DNA of 64,000 nt, from assembly GCF_020164745.1 (NCBI RefSeq), contig NZ_JAIUGV010000009.1, positions 290,029 to 354,028 of the forward strand. The letters run 5' to 3'. The notes beneath the pieces are model-generated. The model was not told the origin of the DNA and did not search any database. It saw only the letters and a program-made list of their open reading frames with translations. The stretch is from Mesorhizobium sp. ES1-4. Lineage in GTDB: Bacteria > Pseudomonadota > Alphaproteobacteria > Rhizobiales > Rhizobiaceae. Shown in pieces: positions 50,392-59,621 of this stretch (positions are counted from its first letter, which is position 1; each line of letters starts with the position of its first letter). The position numbers and the translations under genes are program-made.

Positions 50392-50793
50392 GTGCGGGAT
50401 CTCCGTTTCCGGTAAGCTGGCGCGGAGAGAGCTAAATCCCCGCGGATATGGTCCGTGCTGTGCGGACGCGGAAAAGCGTCACCATGACGCTGAAGTAGAC
50501 GATCGCTTCGGCAAGCAGCAGAAAACTGTTCAGCAATGCCGTCGATCCGATCTCTCGCTCTCGAAATCGCGGAAAGGCAGCAATTCCACCCAATTCCGTT
50601 TTGACGTGGAAGGGTTTAACCGGAGATTTCAGCGCGTCTTGCGAGCGGTGGAAAACTTCGGCGGCGGCGCACACTTGTCCGTGTGGTCGGCTCGATGTGG
50701 CAAAAGCGATTGCCGTTCGCCGCCGCATCGCCTACATAGCGGCCAATCTCCATTCAGTTCGACAAATCAGTCACTTTTTCAGGGAAAGCGCGC
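50392..50793. other. 402-base intergenic region between RNase T2 and ettA
   Basis: No intact gene is visible. The minus strand at about 50432-50560 encodes a short membrane-like stretch that may be a gene remnant (listed separately). The last part before 50794 should hold the ettA promoter. Confidence 0.5.
50432..50560 (-). pseudogene. Possible remnant of a membrane-protein gene
   Basis: The minus-strand frame contains FLLLAEAIVYFSVMVTLF followed by basic residues and then a stop, which looks like the first helix of an N-terminal membrane domain cut short. The upstream part of this frame has no protein-like character. No family is assigned with confidence. Confidence 0.25.
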
Positions 50794-52443
50794 GTGGCAC
50801 GCCAGTTCATCTATCACATGGCCGGCCTCAACAAGGCCTATGGCACCAAGAAGGTGCTCGAGAACGTTCATCTGTCCTTCTACCCCGATGCCAAGATCGG
50901 CATTCTCGGCCCGAACGGCGCCGGCAAGTCGACGATCCTCAAGATCATGGCCGGCATCGACAAGGAGTGGAGCGGCGAGGCGTGGCTCGCCGAAGGCGCC
51001 ACTGTCGGCTACCTGGCGCAGGAGCCGGCGCTCGATCCCGACAAGACAGTGTTCGAGAACATCATGGAAGGGGTCGCGGCCAAGACCGCCATCATCGAGC
51101 GTTACAACGAACTGATGATGAACTATTCCGACGAGACGGCCGACGAGTCGGCCAAGCTCCAGGACGAGATGGACCGGCTCAACCTTTGGGACCTCGAACA
51201 GCAGGTCGAGATGGCGATGGAAGCGCTGGGCTGCCCGCCCAAGGATGCCAACGTCACCAAGCTGTCGGGCGGCGAGCGCCGCCGCGTCGCGCTCTGCCAG
51301 CTGCTGCTGCGCCAGCCTGACCTCCTGCTGCTCGACGAACCGACCAACCATCTCGACGCCGAGACGACGGCGTGGCTGGAAAAGCATCTGCGCGCCTATC
51401 CCAGCGCCGTGATGATCATCACCCACGACCGCTACTTCCTCGATAATGTCACCGGCTGGATTCTCGAGCTCGACCGCGGTCGCGGCATCCCCTATGAGGG
51501 CAACTACACCAAGTACCTCGAAGCCAAGGCCAAGCGCCTCAAGCAGGAAGGCCGCGAGGACGACGCCCGCCAGCGCGCCATCGGCCGCGAGCGCGAGTGG
51601 ATCCAGTCCAGCCCGAAGGCCCGCCAGACCAAGTCCAAGGCTCGTATCCAGGCGTTCCAGGACCTTTTGGATGCAGCCGACAAGCGGCGGCCGACGGATA
51701 CGCAGATCGTCATTCCGCATGGCGAGCGGCTCGGCAATGTGGTCATCGAGGTCGAGGGCCTGTCAAAGGGCTTTGGCGACACGCTGCTGATCGAAGGCCT
51801 CGAATTCAAGCTGCCGCCGGGCGGCATCGTCGGCGTGATCGGCCCGAACGGCGCCGGCAAGACGACATTGTTCCGCATGATCACCGGCCAGGAAAAGCCG
51901 GATGCGGGCTCGGTGCGCGTCGGCGAGACGGTCAAGCTCGGCTATGTCGACCAAAGCCGCGATGCGCTCGATCCGTCGAAGACCGTCTGGGAAGAAATCT
52001 CCGGCGGCGCCGAAGTGGTCAAGCTCGGCAAGTTCGAAGCCAACACCCGTGCGTACTGCGCTTCGTTCAATTTCCGTGGCGGCGACCAGCAGCAGAAGGT
52101 CGGCAATCTGTCCGGCGGCCAGCGCAACCGCGTGCACCTGGCCAAGATGCTGAAGACCGGCGGCAATGTTCTGCTGCTCGACGAACCGACCAACGATCTC
52201 GATACGGAAACGCTGGCCGCACTCGAAGACGCGCTGGAAAATTTCGGCGGCTGCGCGGTCATCATCTCGCACGATCGCATGTTCCTCGACCGTCTGGCGA
52301 CGCACATCCTCGCCTTCGAGGGCGACAGCCATGTCGAATGGTTCGAGGGCAATTTCGAGGACTACGAGCAGGACAAGATCCGCCGGCTCGGGCCTGAAGC
52401 CGTCAACCCGCACCGCATGACCTACAAGAGGCTGACGCGGTAA
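50794..52443 (+). CDS. ettA: Energy-dependent translational throttle protein EttA (ABC-F)
   Basis: A 549-residue ABC-F protein with two ATPase domains: Walker A GPNGAGKST and GPNGAGKTT, signature LSGGERRR and LSGGQRNR, Walker B LLLLDEPTNHLD and LLLDEPTNDLD. The arm insertion and the linker (PKARQTKSKARIQAF) are characteristic of EttA, which binds the ribosomal E site and gates elongation according to the ATP/ADP ratio. The length matches E. coli EttA (555). Monocistronic; tam follows after 46 bases and may be read from the same promoter. Confidence 0.96.
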   Translation: MARQFIYHMAGLNKAYGTKKVLENVHLSFYPDAKIGILGPNGAGKSTILKIMAGIDKEWSGEAWLAEGATVGYLAQEPALDPDKTVFENIMEGVAAKTAIIERYNELMMNYSDETADESAKLQDEMDRLNLWDLEQQVEMAMEALGCPPKDANVTKLSGGERRRVALCQLLLRQPDLLLLDEPTNHLDAETTAWLEKHLRAYPSAVMIITHDRYFLDNVTGWILELDRGRGIPYEGNYTKYLEAKAKRLKQEGREDDARQRAIGREREWIQSSPKARQTKSKARIQAFQDLLDAADKRRPTDTQIVIPHGERLGNVVIEVEGLSKGFGDTLLIEGLEFKLPPGGIVGVIGPNGAGKTTLFRMITGQEKPDAGSVRVGETVKLGYVDQSRDALDPSKTVWEEISGGAEVVKLGKFEANTRAYCASFNFRGGDQQQKVGNLSGGQRNRVHLAKMLKTGGNVLLLDEPTNDLDTETLAALEDALENFGGCAVIISHDRMFLDRLATHILAFEGDSHVEWFEGNFEDYEQDKIRRLGPEAVNPHRMTYKRLTR

Positions 52444-52489
52444 GGGGGCTCCGGGGCGGCGAATTCGCAAGCTGACATGAGGAGCTCAA

Positions 52490-53260
52490 ATGGCCGATTG
52501 GTCCGCCGCCCAATATCTGAAATTCGAGGATGAGCGCACGCGGCCGGCGCGGGACCTCGTCGCGCAGGTTCCGGTGGATTTTCCGCGCCGGGTCGTCGAC
52601 ATCGGTTGTGGGCCGGGCAATTCGACCGAACTTCTGGTCGAGCGCTGGCCGGACGCACGGGTGAGCGGCTTCGACACGTCTCCCGACATGATCGAAAAGG
52701 CGAGGGCGCGGCTGCCCAATGTCAGCTTCGACCTCGCCGACGCGTCGACATGGCAGCCGGCCGAGCCGGTCAATGTGATCTTCGCCAATGCCGTGTTCCA
52801 GTGGCTGCCGGAGCATCCGGCGGTGTTCCAGCGGCTGATGGGTTTTCTGGCGCCCGGTGGCGCGCTGGCGATCCAGATGCCCGACAACATGGCCGAGGAT
52901 TCGCACCGCCTGATGCGGGAAACCGCGGCGGAAGTGCCTTTCGCGGCAAAGATCAGGGACGCGGCGCGTGCGCCGCTGCCGCCGGTGTCGTTCTATTACG
53001 ACCTTCTGTCGCCGCTCTCCGCTCGGCTCGACATCTGGCACACCATCTACAACCATCCGCTGGCGGATGCGCGGGCGATCGTCGAGTGGGTGAAGTCGAC
53101 CGGGCTGAAGCCGTTCCTCGATCCGCTGGAAACGGATGAGCGCGAGCTGTTCCTCGACAGCTACACGGCCAAGATCGCCAAGGCCTATCCCAAGACCGCC
53201 GACGGCAAGGTGCTGCTGCGGTTCCCCCGCATTTTCATTGTCGCCAAACAGGCCGGCTAG
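52490..53260 (+). CDS. tam: Trans-aconitate 2-methyltransferase
   Basis: A 256-residue class I SAM-dependent methyltransferase with motif I VVDIGCGPGNST and the Tam-type sequence MADWSAAQYLKFEDERTRPA at the N-terminus and VIFANAVFQWLPEH. Tam methylates trans-aconitate, a by-product that inhibits aconitase. GAGGAGC precedes the ATG. Assignment by similarity to known Tam proteins; cytoplasmic. Confidence 0.92.
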   Translation: MADWSAAQYLKFEDERTRPARDLVAQVPVDFPRRVVDIGCGPGNSTELLVERWPDARVSGFDTSPDMIEKARARLPNVSFDLADASTWQPAEPVNVIFANAVFQWLPEHPAVFQRLMGFLAPGGALAIQMPDNMAEDSHRLMRETAAEVPFAAKIRDAARAPLPPVSFYYDLLSPLSARLDIWHTIYNHPLADARAIVEWVKSTGLKPFLDPLETDERELFLDSYTAKIAKAYPKTADGKVLLRFPRIFIVAKQAG

Positions 53261-53376
53261 CTTGCGCAAACCTTGGTTTAAGCTGGCGTAAACCGGCCCA
53301 GTGAGAAAAGTGTTGCGCCGAAGCGTTTCGGCGCCCACATGAAGCCGCAATGCCCGCGGATGGGACGGACTGAAAC

Positions 53377-54498
53377 ATGCATCGCGTCATCATCAGCGGC
53401 ATCGGCGCTGAAATCCCCAAGCCTGTCATCACGAATGAGGAACTGGTCGCCAGCTTCAATGCCTGGGTCGACACGGAGAACGCGCGCCGCCAGGCAGCCG
53501 GCGAGACGCTGCTGCAGAAATCCGACGCCGACTTCATCGTCCATGCCTCGGGCGTGCGCGCGCGCCACGTGATCGAACGGGAAGGCATTCTCGATCCGAC
53601 CCGCATGGCGCCGCGTATTCCGGCGCGCCCCGACGATGCGCTCTCGCTGCAGGCGGAATTCGGCATCGGATCGGCCAGGAAGGCGATCGAGCATGCCGGC
53701 ATCCAGGCATCGGAGATCGATCTGGTGATCTGCTCGTCCTCACATCAGCAGAGGCCGTATCCGGCGATCGCCATCGAAATGCAGGAGGCGTTGGGGACGA
53801 GGGGCGCGGGCTTCGACATGGGGCTTGGCTGTTCCTCCGCGGCGGCGGCGCTGCACATGGCGGTCAATCTGGTGCGCTCGGGCGCGCACAAACGCATCCT
53901 GGTGACCACGCCCGAGATCATCACCGGCCATCTCAATTTCCGCGACCGGCAGACGCATTTCATCTTCGGGGACGCTTCGGTGTCGATGGTGGTGGAGGGG
54001 CTCGCCCAGGGCGAGAAGCGGCCGGGCCGCTTCGAGGTGCTGGACACGCGCATCTGGACGCAGATGTCGAACAACATCCGCACCAATCTCGGCTATCACA
54101 CCCGCACCGCCCAGGCTGATCCCTACATGATCGACCTTGAGGGCAACCTCATCAAGCAGGTCGGCAACAAGGTGTTCAAGGAAGTCACCGTCGCCGGCCA
54201 CAAATTCATCGTCGAATTCCTGGCCGAGCACGGGCTGACGCCGGAGGCCATCAGGCGCTTCTGGCTGCACCAGGCCAATGCGCGCATGAATGCGATGATC
54301 CTGAAGCTGGCATTCGGCCACGATGTCGGCCACGACCGCGCACCCATGGTGCTGGAGCGGCTCGGCAACACGGCGGGCGCCGGCGCCATTATCGCGCTGT
54401 CGGAGAACCATGCCGACATGAAACCAGGCGATTTCGGCCTGATCTGCGCCTTCGGTGCGGGGTACTCGATCGGCGGCGCGCTTTTGCACATGCTCTGA
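53377..54498 (+). CDS. Beta-ketoacyl-ACP synthase III family protein
   Basis: A 373-residue thiolase-fold condensing enzyme with the full KAS III triad: Cys152 in GLGCSSAAA, His298 in WLHQANARMN and Asn331 in GNTAGAGA. It is longer than the housekeeping FabH (about 320), with an insertion in the N-terminal 80 residues, and belongs to the divergent group often annotated as KAS III without a fab cluster. It may start a specialised fatty-acyl product; there is no acyl carrier gene nearby. Monocistronic. Confidence 0.9.
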   Translation: MHRVIISGIGAEIPKPVITNEELVASFNAWVDTENARRQAAGETLLQKSDADFIVHASGVRARHVIEREGILDPTRMAPRIPARPDDALSLQAEFGIGSARKAIEHAGIQASEIDLVICSSSHQQRPYPAIAIEMQEALGTRGAGFDMGLGCSSAAAALHMAVNLVRSGAHKRILVTTPEIITGHLNFRDRQTHFIFGDASVSMVVEGLAQGEKRPGRFEVLDTRIWTQMSNNIRTNLGYHTRTAQADPYMIDLEGNLIKQVGNKVFKEVTVAGHKFIVEFLAEHGLTPEAIRRFWLHQANARMNAMILKLAFGHDVGHDRAPMVLERLGNTAGAGAIIALSENHADMKPGDFGLICAFGAGYSIGGALLHML

Positions 54499-54518
54499 TT
54501 GCCGGACGCCGCGCCCCG

Positions 54519-55085
54519 TCAGGCTGGCGCGAATGGAACCAGCATCGGCACCCGCCGCGCGTAGTCGTCATAGGCGGGGCCGAGTTCGCCGCGCAGGAAA
54601 CGTTCCTCCAGCCCCGCCTTCAAGACGACGCCGATGATGAGCAGTGCCGTCCCCGCGATGCCCCAGACCGTGCCCTTCGCCACCATGGTGGCGAGCACCG
54701 ACAGCAGCAGCCCGCTATAGATCGGATGCCGGACAAGGCGATAGGGGCCGGTGTCGACCACGCGATGATCCGCCTTGGCGGTGACGGTGGCGGACCACAG
54801 CCTGCCCAGATGGATGCGCGCCCACCACGCGAAGGCAATGCCGGCCGCGATCAGCACGACGCAGGTCCAGGCCACGGCAAGGTCGGGAACCCACAGCCGC
54901 AGGCGCCCGTAATAATTGTGTGCCGGGAGGAGGAACAGGACCGCGCCGAACGCCGTCACCATCCGGTAGCGCATCTCCGACCGAAGGTCGGCGCGTTTGG
55001 CGACCGGATCCGCCCAGAAGGCGGCAGCCGCCCACGACACCACCCAGATCAGCCAAAGCAGCACGATTGCCGTTCCGGGACGCAT
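54519..55085 (-). CDS. Isoprenylcysteine carboxyl methyltransferase (ICMT/PEMT) family membrane protein
   Basis: A 188-residue protein with about five membrane helices and the C-terminal ICMT/PEMT signature VDTGPYRLVRHPIYSGLLL followed by EERFLRGELGPAYDDYARRV. Members bind SAM and methylate small or membrane-bound substrates. The substrate is unknown. GGAG lies upstream of the ATG at 55085. Convergent with the KAS III gene (20 bases). Confidence 0.88.
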   Translation of the reverse strand: MRPGTAIVLLWLIWVVSWAAAAFWADPVAKRADLRSEMRYRMVTAFGAVLFLLPAHNYYGRLRLWVPDLAVAWTCVVLIAAGIAFAWWARIHLGRLWSATVTAKADHRVVDTGPYRLVRHPIYSGLLLSVLATMVAKGTVWGIAGTALLIIGVVLKAGLEERFLRGELGPAYDDYARRVPMLVPFAPA

Positions 55086-55189
55086 GATGATCTCCGCAGA
55101 CCTGTCCGGACGTCACCATGGGACCGGCACGGCATGGCGGCAATGCGGAGCCGGTTCTGATCTAGGTAAGAAGATCGTGATCGGCGCCC

Positions 55190-55594
55190 TCATTCACCGG
55201 AACAACTGAACATCCACTGCACGCCATAGGCGTCAACCAGCATGCCGAAGGCGGTTCCCCAATATCACCGTGCCAGGGGCACGGTGATCCGGCCGCCGAC
55301 GGCCATGCGGGAGAAAAGTTCGCGCATGGCCGACAGGTCGTCGAACTCCAGCATCATGGCGGAGCCTTTCATCGGTTCGGCATCGTCATTGTCGGAGGCA
55401 TGGAACAGCACGCCCGGGCCCTCAAAGCGGGCATGCAGGACTTTTCCGCGCATGGCTTCGGTTCGCACCGGCATGTTGTTGTCGCCCCAGCGCAGCAGGA
55501 TCGTTCCCCGGCCAAGGCTGCATTGTTCGTAGAAGGCCAGTGCCGGCTCGCAATTTGTGGTGAAGAACAGCGAAGGAGAGAACCGCACCGTCAT
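55190..55594 (-). pseudogene. VOC (PhnB-like) gene with an in-frame stop near the 3' end
   Basis: The frame encodes a PhnB-type VOC protein of 134 positions. It is interrupted by TGA (55265-55267) after TVPLAR (position 110); reading on gives YWGTAFGMLVDAYGVQWMF, the normal C-terminal strand pair of the family, and a second stop at 55190-55192. The last 24 residues would be lost, including conserved Trp and Gln residues. Either a pseudogene, a readthrough product or a sequence error. Confidence 0.8.
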
Positions 55595-55607
55595 CGCTCT
55601 TGCCGGA

Positions 55608-56030
55608 TCAGTGCGCGGCGGCCGTGGCGGCGGCGACAAGCGCGTCGCCTGTATATTGCCTGTCGCCGATGCCCCAGCCGCCATCGGGCGCGTTGACGAT
55701 GTTGATCCAGGTGTTTTCGGGCCTGTGCCCTGGCACGCAGAGTTCGGCGACAATTTTCGCGGCGGCGTTGATGAAGGCCTTGCGAGTTTCGACCGAGCCA
55801 AGACCGATATTGGGCAATTTCAACTCCACCATGACGACAGGCCGATTGGCGCCGCCGGCATAGATGTGGCGGGGCGGCAGGATGTGGACCGTGCCACCGA
55901 CAATCGCGGTGAAGAAGGAATTGCCGGTGGCACCGGAGGCTTCGATGAGGGCGGCGCTGAGACGCGGTAGGATTTCGCGCTCTCCGCCCGGGGTCAGTAC
56001 GCCTTCCGGCGCGGTCACGGTGATTGGCAT
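55608..56030 (-). CDS. Tautomerase family protein
   Basis: A 140-residue protein starting MPITVTAPEGVL, which exposes Pro1 after removal of Met, the catalytic base of 4-oxalocrotonate tautomerase-type enzymes. It is longer than the classic 62-residue subunit and looks like a two-module member (the second half includes NTWINIVNAPDGGWGIG). AAGGAG precedes the ATG. It is followed by the broken VOC gene in the same direction and is divergent from a TetR gene that may control both. Confidence 0.85.
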   Translation of the reverse strand: MPITVTAPEGVLTPGGEREILPRLSAALIEASGATGNSFFTAIVGGTVHILPPRHIYAGGANRPVVMVELKLPNIGLGSVETRKAFINAAAKIVAELCVPGHRPENTWINIVNAPDGGWGIGDRQYTGDALVAAATAAAH

Positions 56031-56154
56031 CTGGACTCTCCTTGTGCTCGGGCTGCATGGCCTCGCCAAGGGACCGTCCTTCGGCTTGCCATGTTTCGTA
56101 TTAATTGTTACGTTATGTGCAGAAGGTGAGTCAACAGGTTTCGTATCGATCGAT

Positions 56155-56799
56155 ATGGAAGATTTGGAAAAGCCGCGCGGCGGTGGCCGGCCGCGTACAT
56201 TCGACCCCGACCGGGCGCTGGATGCGGCAATGCATCTGTTCTGGGAGCATGGCTATGAGGCGACGTCGCTCGCCATGCTGCGCGAAGCGATGGGGCTGAC
56301 GCCGCCACAGATCTACAATGCCTTCACCGACAAGGAGACTTTGTTTCGCAAGGCGCTGACACGCTACCACGAGACCGAGATCGGCTTTGCGCTGGAGGCG
56401 CTGAGCGCACCAGTCCCGACGCGGGAGGCGATCCGGCGGTTACTGCTGAGTGCAGCGGAAGCTTATTCCAGACCCGGCAAGCCGGGCGGATGCCTTTTCG
56501 TCAGCGGCGCGCTGGCAGCCTCGCCGCAGGCGCAAGCTATCGCGGATGAACTCAAGGCCTATCGCAAGGCGAGCGAAGCGGCGATCGCGGAGCGGCTGGC
56601 CAAGGGGAGCGCGATGGGCGATCTGCCGGAAGGCCCCTCCGTCGAAGGCTTAGCCAAATATATCGCCGGCGTCATGAACGGGATGTCTATCCAGGCACGC
56701 GACGGCGCATCGGCCGAAGAGTTGCGCATTATGGCCCAAACCGCTCTTGCGGCCTTGCCGGCCGACAGGCAAAACCGAGGCGCATCATCCAAGGAATGA
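56155..56799 (+). CDS. TetR family transcriptional regulator
   Basis: A 214-residue regulator. The N-terminal HTH is ALDAAMHLFWEHGYEATSLA to REAMGLTPPQIYNAFTDKETLF, followed by a helical ligand domain with PGGCLFVSGALA, a pattern of the group with a C-terminal domain of the YcdC/TetR_C type. It is divergent from the tautomerase-VOC pair, which it may repress, and the MOSC gene starts 4 bases after its stop. The ligand is unknown. The start has no clear ribosome site. Confidence 0.87.
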   Translation: MEDLEKPRGGGRPRTFDPDRALDAAMHLFWEHGYEATSLAMLREAMGLTPPQIYNAFTDKETLFRKALTRYHETEIGFALEALSAPVPTREAIRRLLLSAAEAYSRPGKPGGCLFVSGALAASPQAQAIADELKAYRKASEAAIAERLAKGSAMGDLPEGPSVEGLAKYIAGVMNGMSIQARDGASAEELRIMAQTALAALPADRQNRGASSKE

Positions 56800-56803
56800 A
56801 GCT

Positions 56804-57421
56804 ATGCTGGATCTCTTCCCCGAGGCCGAGAAGCCGGTCGAAATCATCCCGGCGAAGAAGCTTTCTGCCCGTGCGGCTGCGCTCTATGTCGCGCCGGCGG
56901 ATCATTTCCAGACGCGTCCGGCGGAGGAATTGCGGTTGGGCTTCGACGGCATTTCAGGCGATTTGCACGCCGGGCCAACGCGACGCTCGGGCGGGCGCGA
57001 ACCCTGGTATCCACGCGGCACAGAAATGCGCAACGAACGGCAATTGTCGATCGTGGCAGCGGATGAACTGGCCATCGTCGCCGAACGGATGGGATTGGCC
57101 GAGATCAAGCCGGAATGGATCGGCGCCAATCTGGTGATCGAGGGCGTGCCGCATCTCTCGATGCTGCCGGCCGGTACGCTGCTTTTCTTCAAGGACGGAG
57201 TGACCCTCAAGGTGGATGCTCAGAACGGACCATGCCGCATCGCCGGGCGATCGATCGCCGAAAACGCTGGAATGGCGGATGTGGAAGCCGGCGCGCTGTT
57301 GTTTCCGAAAATGGCCAAGCGGCTGCGTGGCGTCGTCGCCTGGGTTGAGAAACCGGGAACGATCAGGGCCGGCGAAGAGATTTCGGTGCGGGTGCCCGAG
57401 CAGTGGATTTATCGCGCATAG
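56804..57421 (+). CDS. MOSC domain protein
   Basis: A 205-residue protein with a MOSC domain: GISGDLHAGPTRRSGGR, RQLSIVAADELA, IGANLVIEGV and the conserved Cys in GPCRIAGRSI. MOSC domains act in molybdenum-cofactor sulfur transfer or detoxification of N-hydroxylated compounds. The gene is coupled to the TetR gene; AAGGA lies in the TetR 3' end. A strong hairpin follows. Confidence 0.87.
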   Translation: MLDLFPEAEKPVEIIPAKKLSARAAALYVAPADHFQTRPAEELRLGFDGISGDLHAGPTRRSGGREPWYPRGTEMRNERQLSIVAADELAIVAERMGLAEIKPEWIGANLVIEGVPHLSMLPAGTLLFFKDGVTLKVDAQNGPCRIAGRSIAENAGMADVEAGALLFPKMAKRLRGVVAWVEKPGTIRAGEEISVRVPEQWIYRA

Positions 57422-57432
57422 CCGAGGGTTGG

Positions 57433-57461
57433 GGCTACGCCGCCCATCGGGCGGCGTAGCC
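57433..57461. terminator. 13-bp perfect hairpin between convergent genes
   Basis: GGCTACGCCGCCC (57433-57445), loop ATC, then its exact complement (57449-57461). It lies between the ends of the MOSC gene and the minus-strand SDR gene, so it may end transcription from both sides although no T run follows. Confidence 0.65.
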
Positions 57462-57475
57462 AGACGCCGCGGGCC

Positions 57476-58315
57476 TCAGCCCTTGCGGTTCTTGTTGGCG
57501 CCTTGCGCCATGACGGAAACGTGGTCCCACTTGTCCCAGGTGGCGAGGCGGTTGGCATATTCCTGGCGTATCATCGGCAGGCCGCCATCGCCGAAGAACA
57601 CCCTCAGCGGCGGCTCCTCGGCATCGACAATGGCGAGCATCGCCGGTCCGGTCGCCTCGGGATCGCCGGCGACCGAGTTGGCGCGCCGCTCGGCCATCTT
57701 GGCGCGGGCGGGCGCATAGGCCTCGATCGGCTTGGAGACCTTGGCCGATGCTCCCGACCAGTCGGTGGAGAAACCGCCCGGCTCGACCAGCGTGACATGA
57801 ATGCCGAATTCCGCGACCTCGATGCTGAGCGACTGGCTGAAGGCTTCCAGTGCCCATTTCGAGGCATGGTAGAGGCCGAGCGAGGCAAAGGCATTGACGC
57901 CGCCGATCGACGAGATCTGGATGATGTGGCCGGACCGCTGCGCCCGCATGATCGGCAGCGCGGCCTGCGTGACCCAGAGCGCACCGAACACATTGGTCTC
58001 GATCTGGTCGCGGGCTTCCTGCTCGCTGACTTCCTCGATGGCGCCGAAATGGCCGTAGCCGGCATTGTTGATGACCACGTCGAGCCGGCCAAAGCGCTTG
58101 TGTGCCTCGGCGATCGCGGCCTCGACGGCATTCTTGTCGGTGACGTCGAGCTGAATCGCAGCGACGTTGTCGCCATATTTTGCGACGAGATCGGCGAGCG
58201 TGCCGGTGTCACGGGCGGTCGCGGCGACGCGGTCGCCGCGCGCCAATGCGGCCTCGGCCCAGACGCGGCCAAAGCCCTTGGACGATCCGGTGATGAACCA
58301 AACCTTGTTTGTCAT
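57476..58315 (-). CDS. SDR family oxidoreductase
   Basis: A 279-residue short-chain dehydrogenase with GSSKGFGR (cofactor loop), NNAGYGHFG and the active site Ser plus YHASK (LYHASKWALEAF). C-terminal region typical of the extended SDR group often annotated as oxidoreductase. Substrate unknown. The promoter region upstream (58316-58505) holds an array of TGACCAAG-type repeats, which may be operators. Confidence 0.9.
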   Translation of the reverse strand: MTNKVWFITGSSKGFGRVWAEAALARGDRVAATARDTGTLADLVAKYGDNVAAIQLDVTDKNAVEAAIAEAHKRFGRLDVVINNAGYGHFGAIEEVSEQEARDQIETNVFGALWVTQAALPIMRAQRSGHIIQISSIGGVNAFASLGLYHASKWALEAFSQSLSIEVAEFGIHVTLVEPGGFSTDWSGASAKVSKPIEAYAPARAKMAERRANSVAGDPEATGPAMLAIVDAEEPPLRVFFGDGGLPMIRQEYANRLATWDKWDHVSVMAQGANKNRKG

Positions 58316-58473
58316 GATGTGGAATCCTTGCCCCTGCGGGCGCAATTTCTGGATGGAAGCGGAGGCTTCTCCGCTTCTGGGCATATACGGCTCATCCTGT
58401 GATTTTCCAGAGGCGAGGGGAAATCTTTTTGAACAGGACGCCTTCGGATCACTTACCAATCACCGCCTGGTCC

Positions 58474-58508
58474 TGACCAAGCGGTCATGACCAAGCACAG
58501 CTTGGTCA
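58474..58508. promoter_or_regulatory. Array of overlapping TGACCAAGC palindromes
   Basis: TGACCAAGC occurs at 58474-58482 and 58488-58496, and its complement at 58500-58508. This makes several perfect small palindromes: TGACC-AAGC-GGTCA, GGTCATGACC (58483-58492), and TGACCAAGC-ACA-GCTTGGTCA. It overlaps the stop codon of the aminotransferase pseudogene and lies about 160-190 bases upstream of the SDR start; it could be an operator, a terminator, or both. Confidence 0.45.
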
Positions 58509-59467
58509 GGGGTAATTCACCGGGGTCGACCATGCCGGGTCGTCGTGCTTTTGCCAATAGAGCGCCATCAGCCGGCGGGTGATCGGCCCGACCTGGCCGT
58601 CCGCTATGTCAGCACCGTCGATCCGCGTCACCGGCATGATGCCGCCGGCGGTCGAGGTGATGAAGACTTCGTCGGCTGCCTTGAGCGAGGCTACGCTGAC
58701 ATCGACGGCCTTCGCGGTGAGCCCTTCCTCGCTACAGAGGTCAAGGACGGTGCGGCGGGTGATGCCCGGCAGCACGCCAATAGCGGGTGTCGACAGCCTG
58801 CCGTCCTTGACGCGGAAGACGTTGAAACCCGGGCCTTCGGCGATGTTGCCGTTGAAGTCGAGAAGGAGGGCCGTCTCGGCGCCGCGATCATAGGCATCGT
58901 AAAGACCGCGCACGAGGTCGAGCCAATGATAGTTCTTGATCGCGGATCGATCGAGGCCGGCGGGATGCGTATCTTGTCGCTGATGGCGACGCGCAGGCCG
59001 CGCCGCAACTGCTCGGCATTGGCCACCGAGCCGAAGGTCACGGCGAACGCCATGAAGCGGTTGATCGCCTGGCGCGGGTCGCGGCTGAAGGTCGGCGAAG
59101 CACCGCGCGTGCACAGCATTTCGACATAGGCGGCGCGATGACCTGACAGCGCGACGCAATTGTGCAGGATCTCGGCTATGCCACCCCTGTCAAAGGGGAT
59201 GGTCATACGCAGCTTGTCGAGCCCGCCGAAGAAGCGCTCGAGATGCAGATCGAGGCGGAAGAAGCGGCCGTTCCAGACATGCACTGTGTCGTAGGTGGCA
59301 TCGGAATGCAGGAAACCCCAATCCAGCACCGAGACCTTGGCCTGCGACATCGGCAAATACTGGCCGTCGAGGAAGGCAATGCCTTGTGGATAGGAATGCG
59401 GGTCGACATGGCGGTCGCCGACCAGGGGCAGTTGCCCGGCATCCTGCATCTTCGTTGCTTGGCTCAT
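58506..59467 (-). pseudogene. Class IV aminotransferase (D-amino-acid/branched-chain type) with a frameshift
   Basis: The N-terminal part is in one frame from the ATG at 59467 (GIAFLDGQYLPMSQAKVSVLD, then DATYDTVHVWNGRFFRL) to about 58965; the C-terminal part (IKNYHWLDLVRGL, GVLPGITRRTVLDL, ITSTAGGIMPVTRIDG) continues in another frame to the stop at 58506. Around GATCCGCGATC a one-base loss in a proline codon explains the change. The break lies directly before the PLP-binding lysine (in IKNYHW), so any truncated product would be inactive. GAGGAGG precedes the start. A sequencing error cannot be excluded. Confidence 0.85.
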
Positions 59468-59621
59468 CGGGCCTCCTCTCGCAAAGGCGGACCAACAGGC
59501 TATCCGTGCCAGAAAGAAGGCATAGAGCCACCCGCCCGGCGCTGTTCGTCCTCCACGACGCCAGCCGATACATTGGATTAGAATTGCCTTATGATCGGGT
59601 GGCTCGGAACAGGAGGGGGAT

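Noticed and set aside
55265..55267. Selenocysteine at the internal TGA of the VOC gene
   Set aside because: VOC proteins are not selenoproteins, the position is not catalytic, and I saw no convincing SECIS-like hairpin directly after the TGA.
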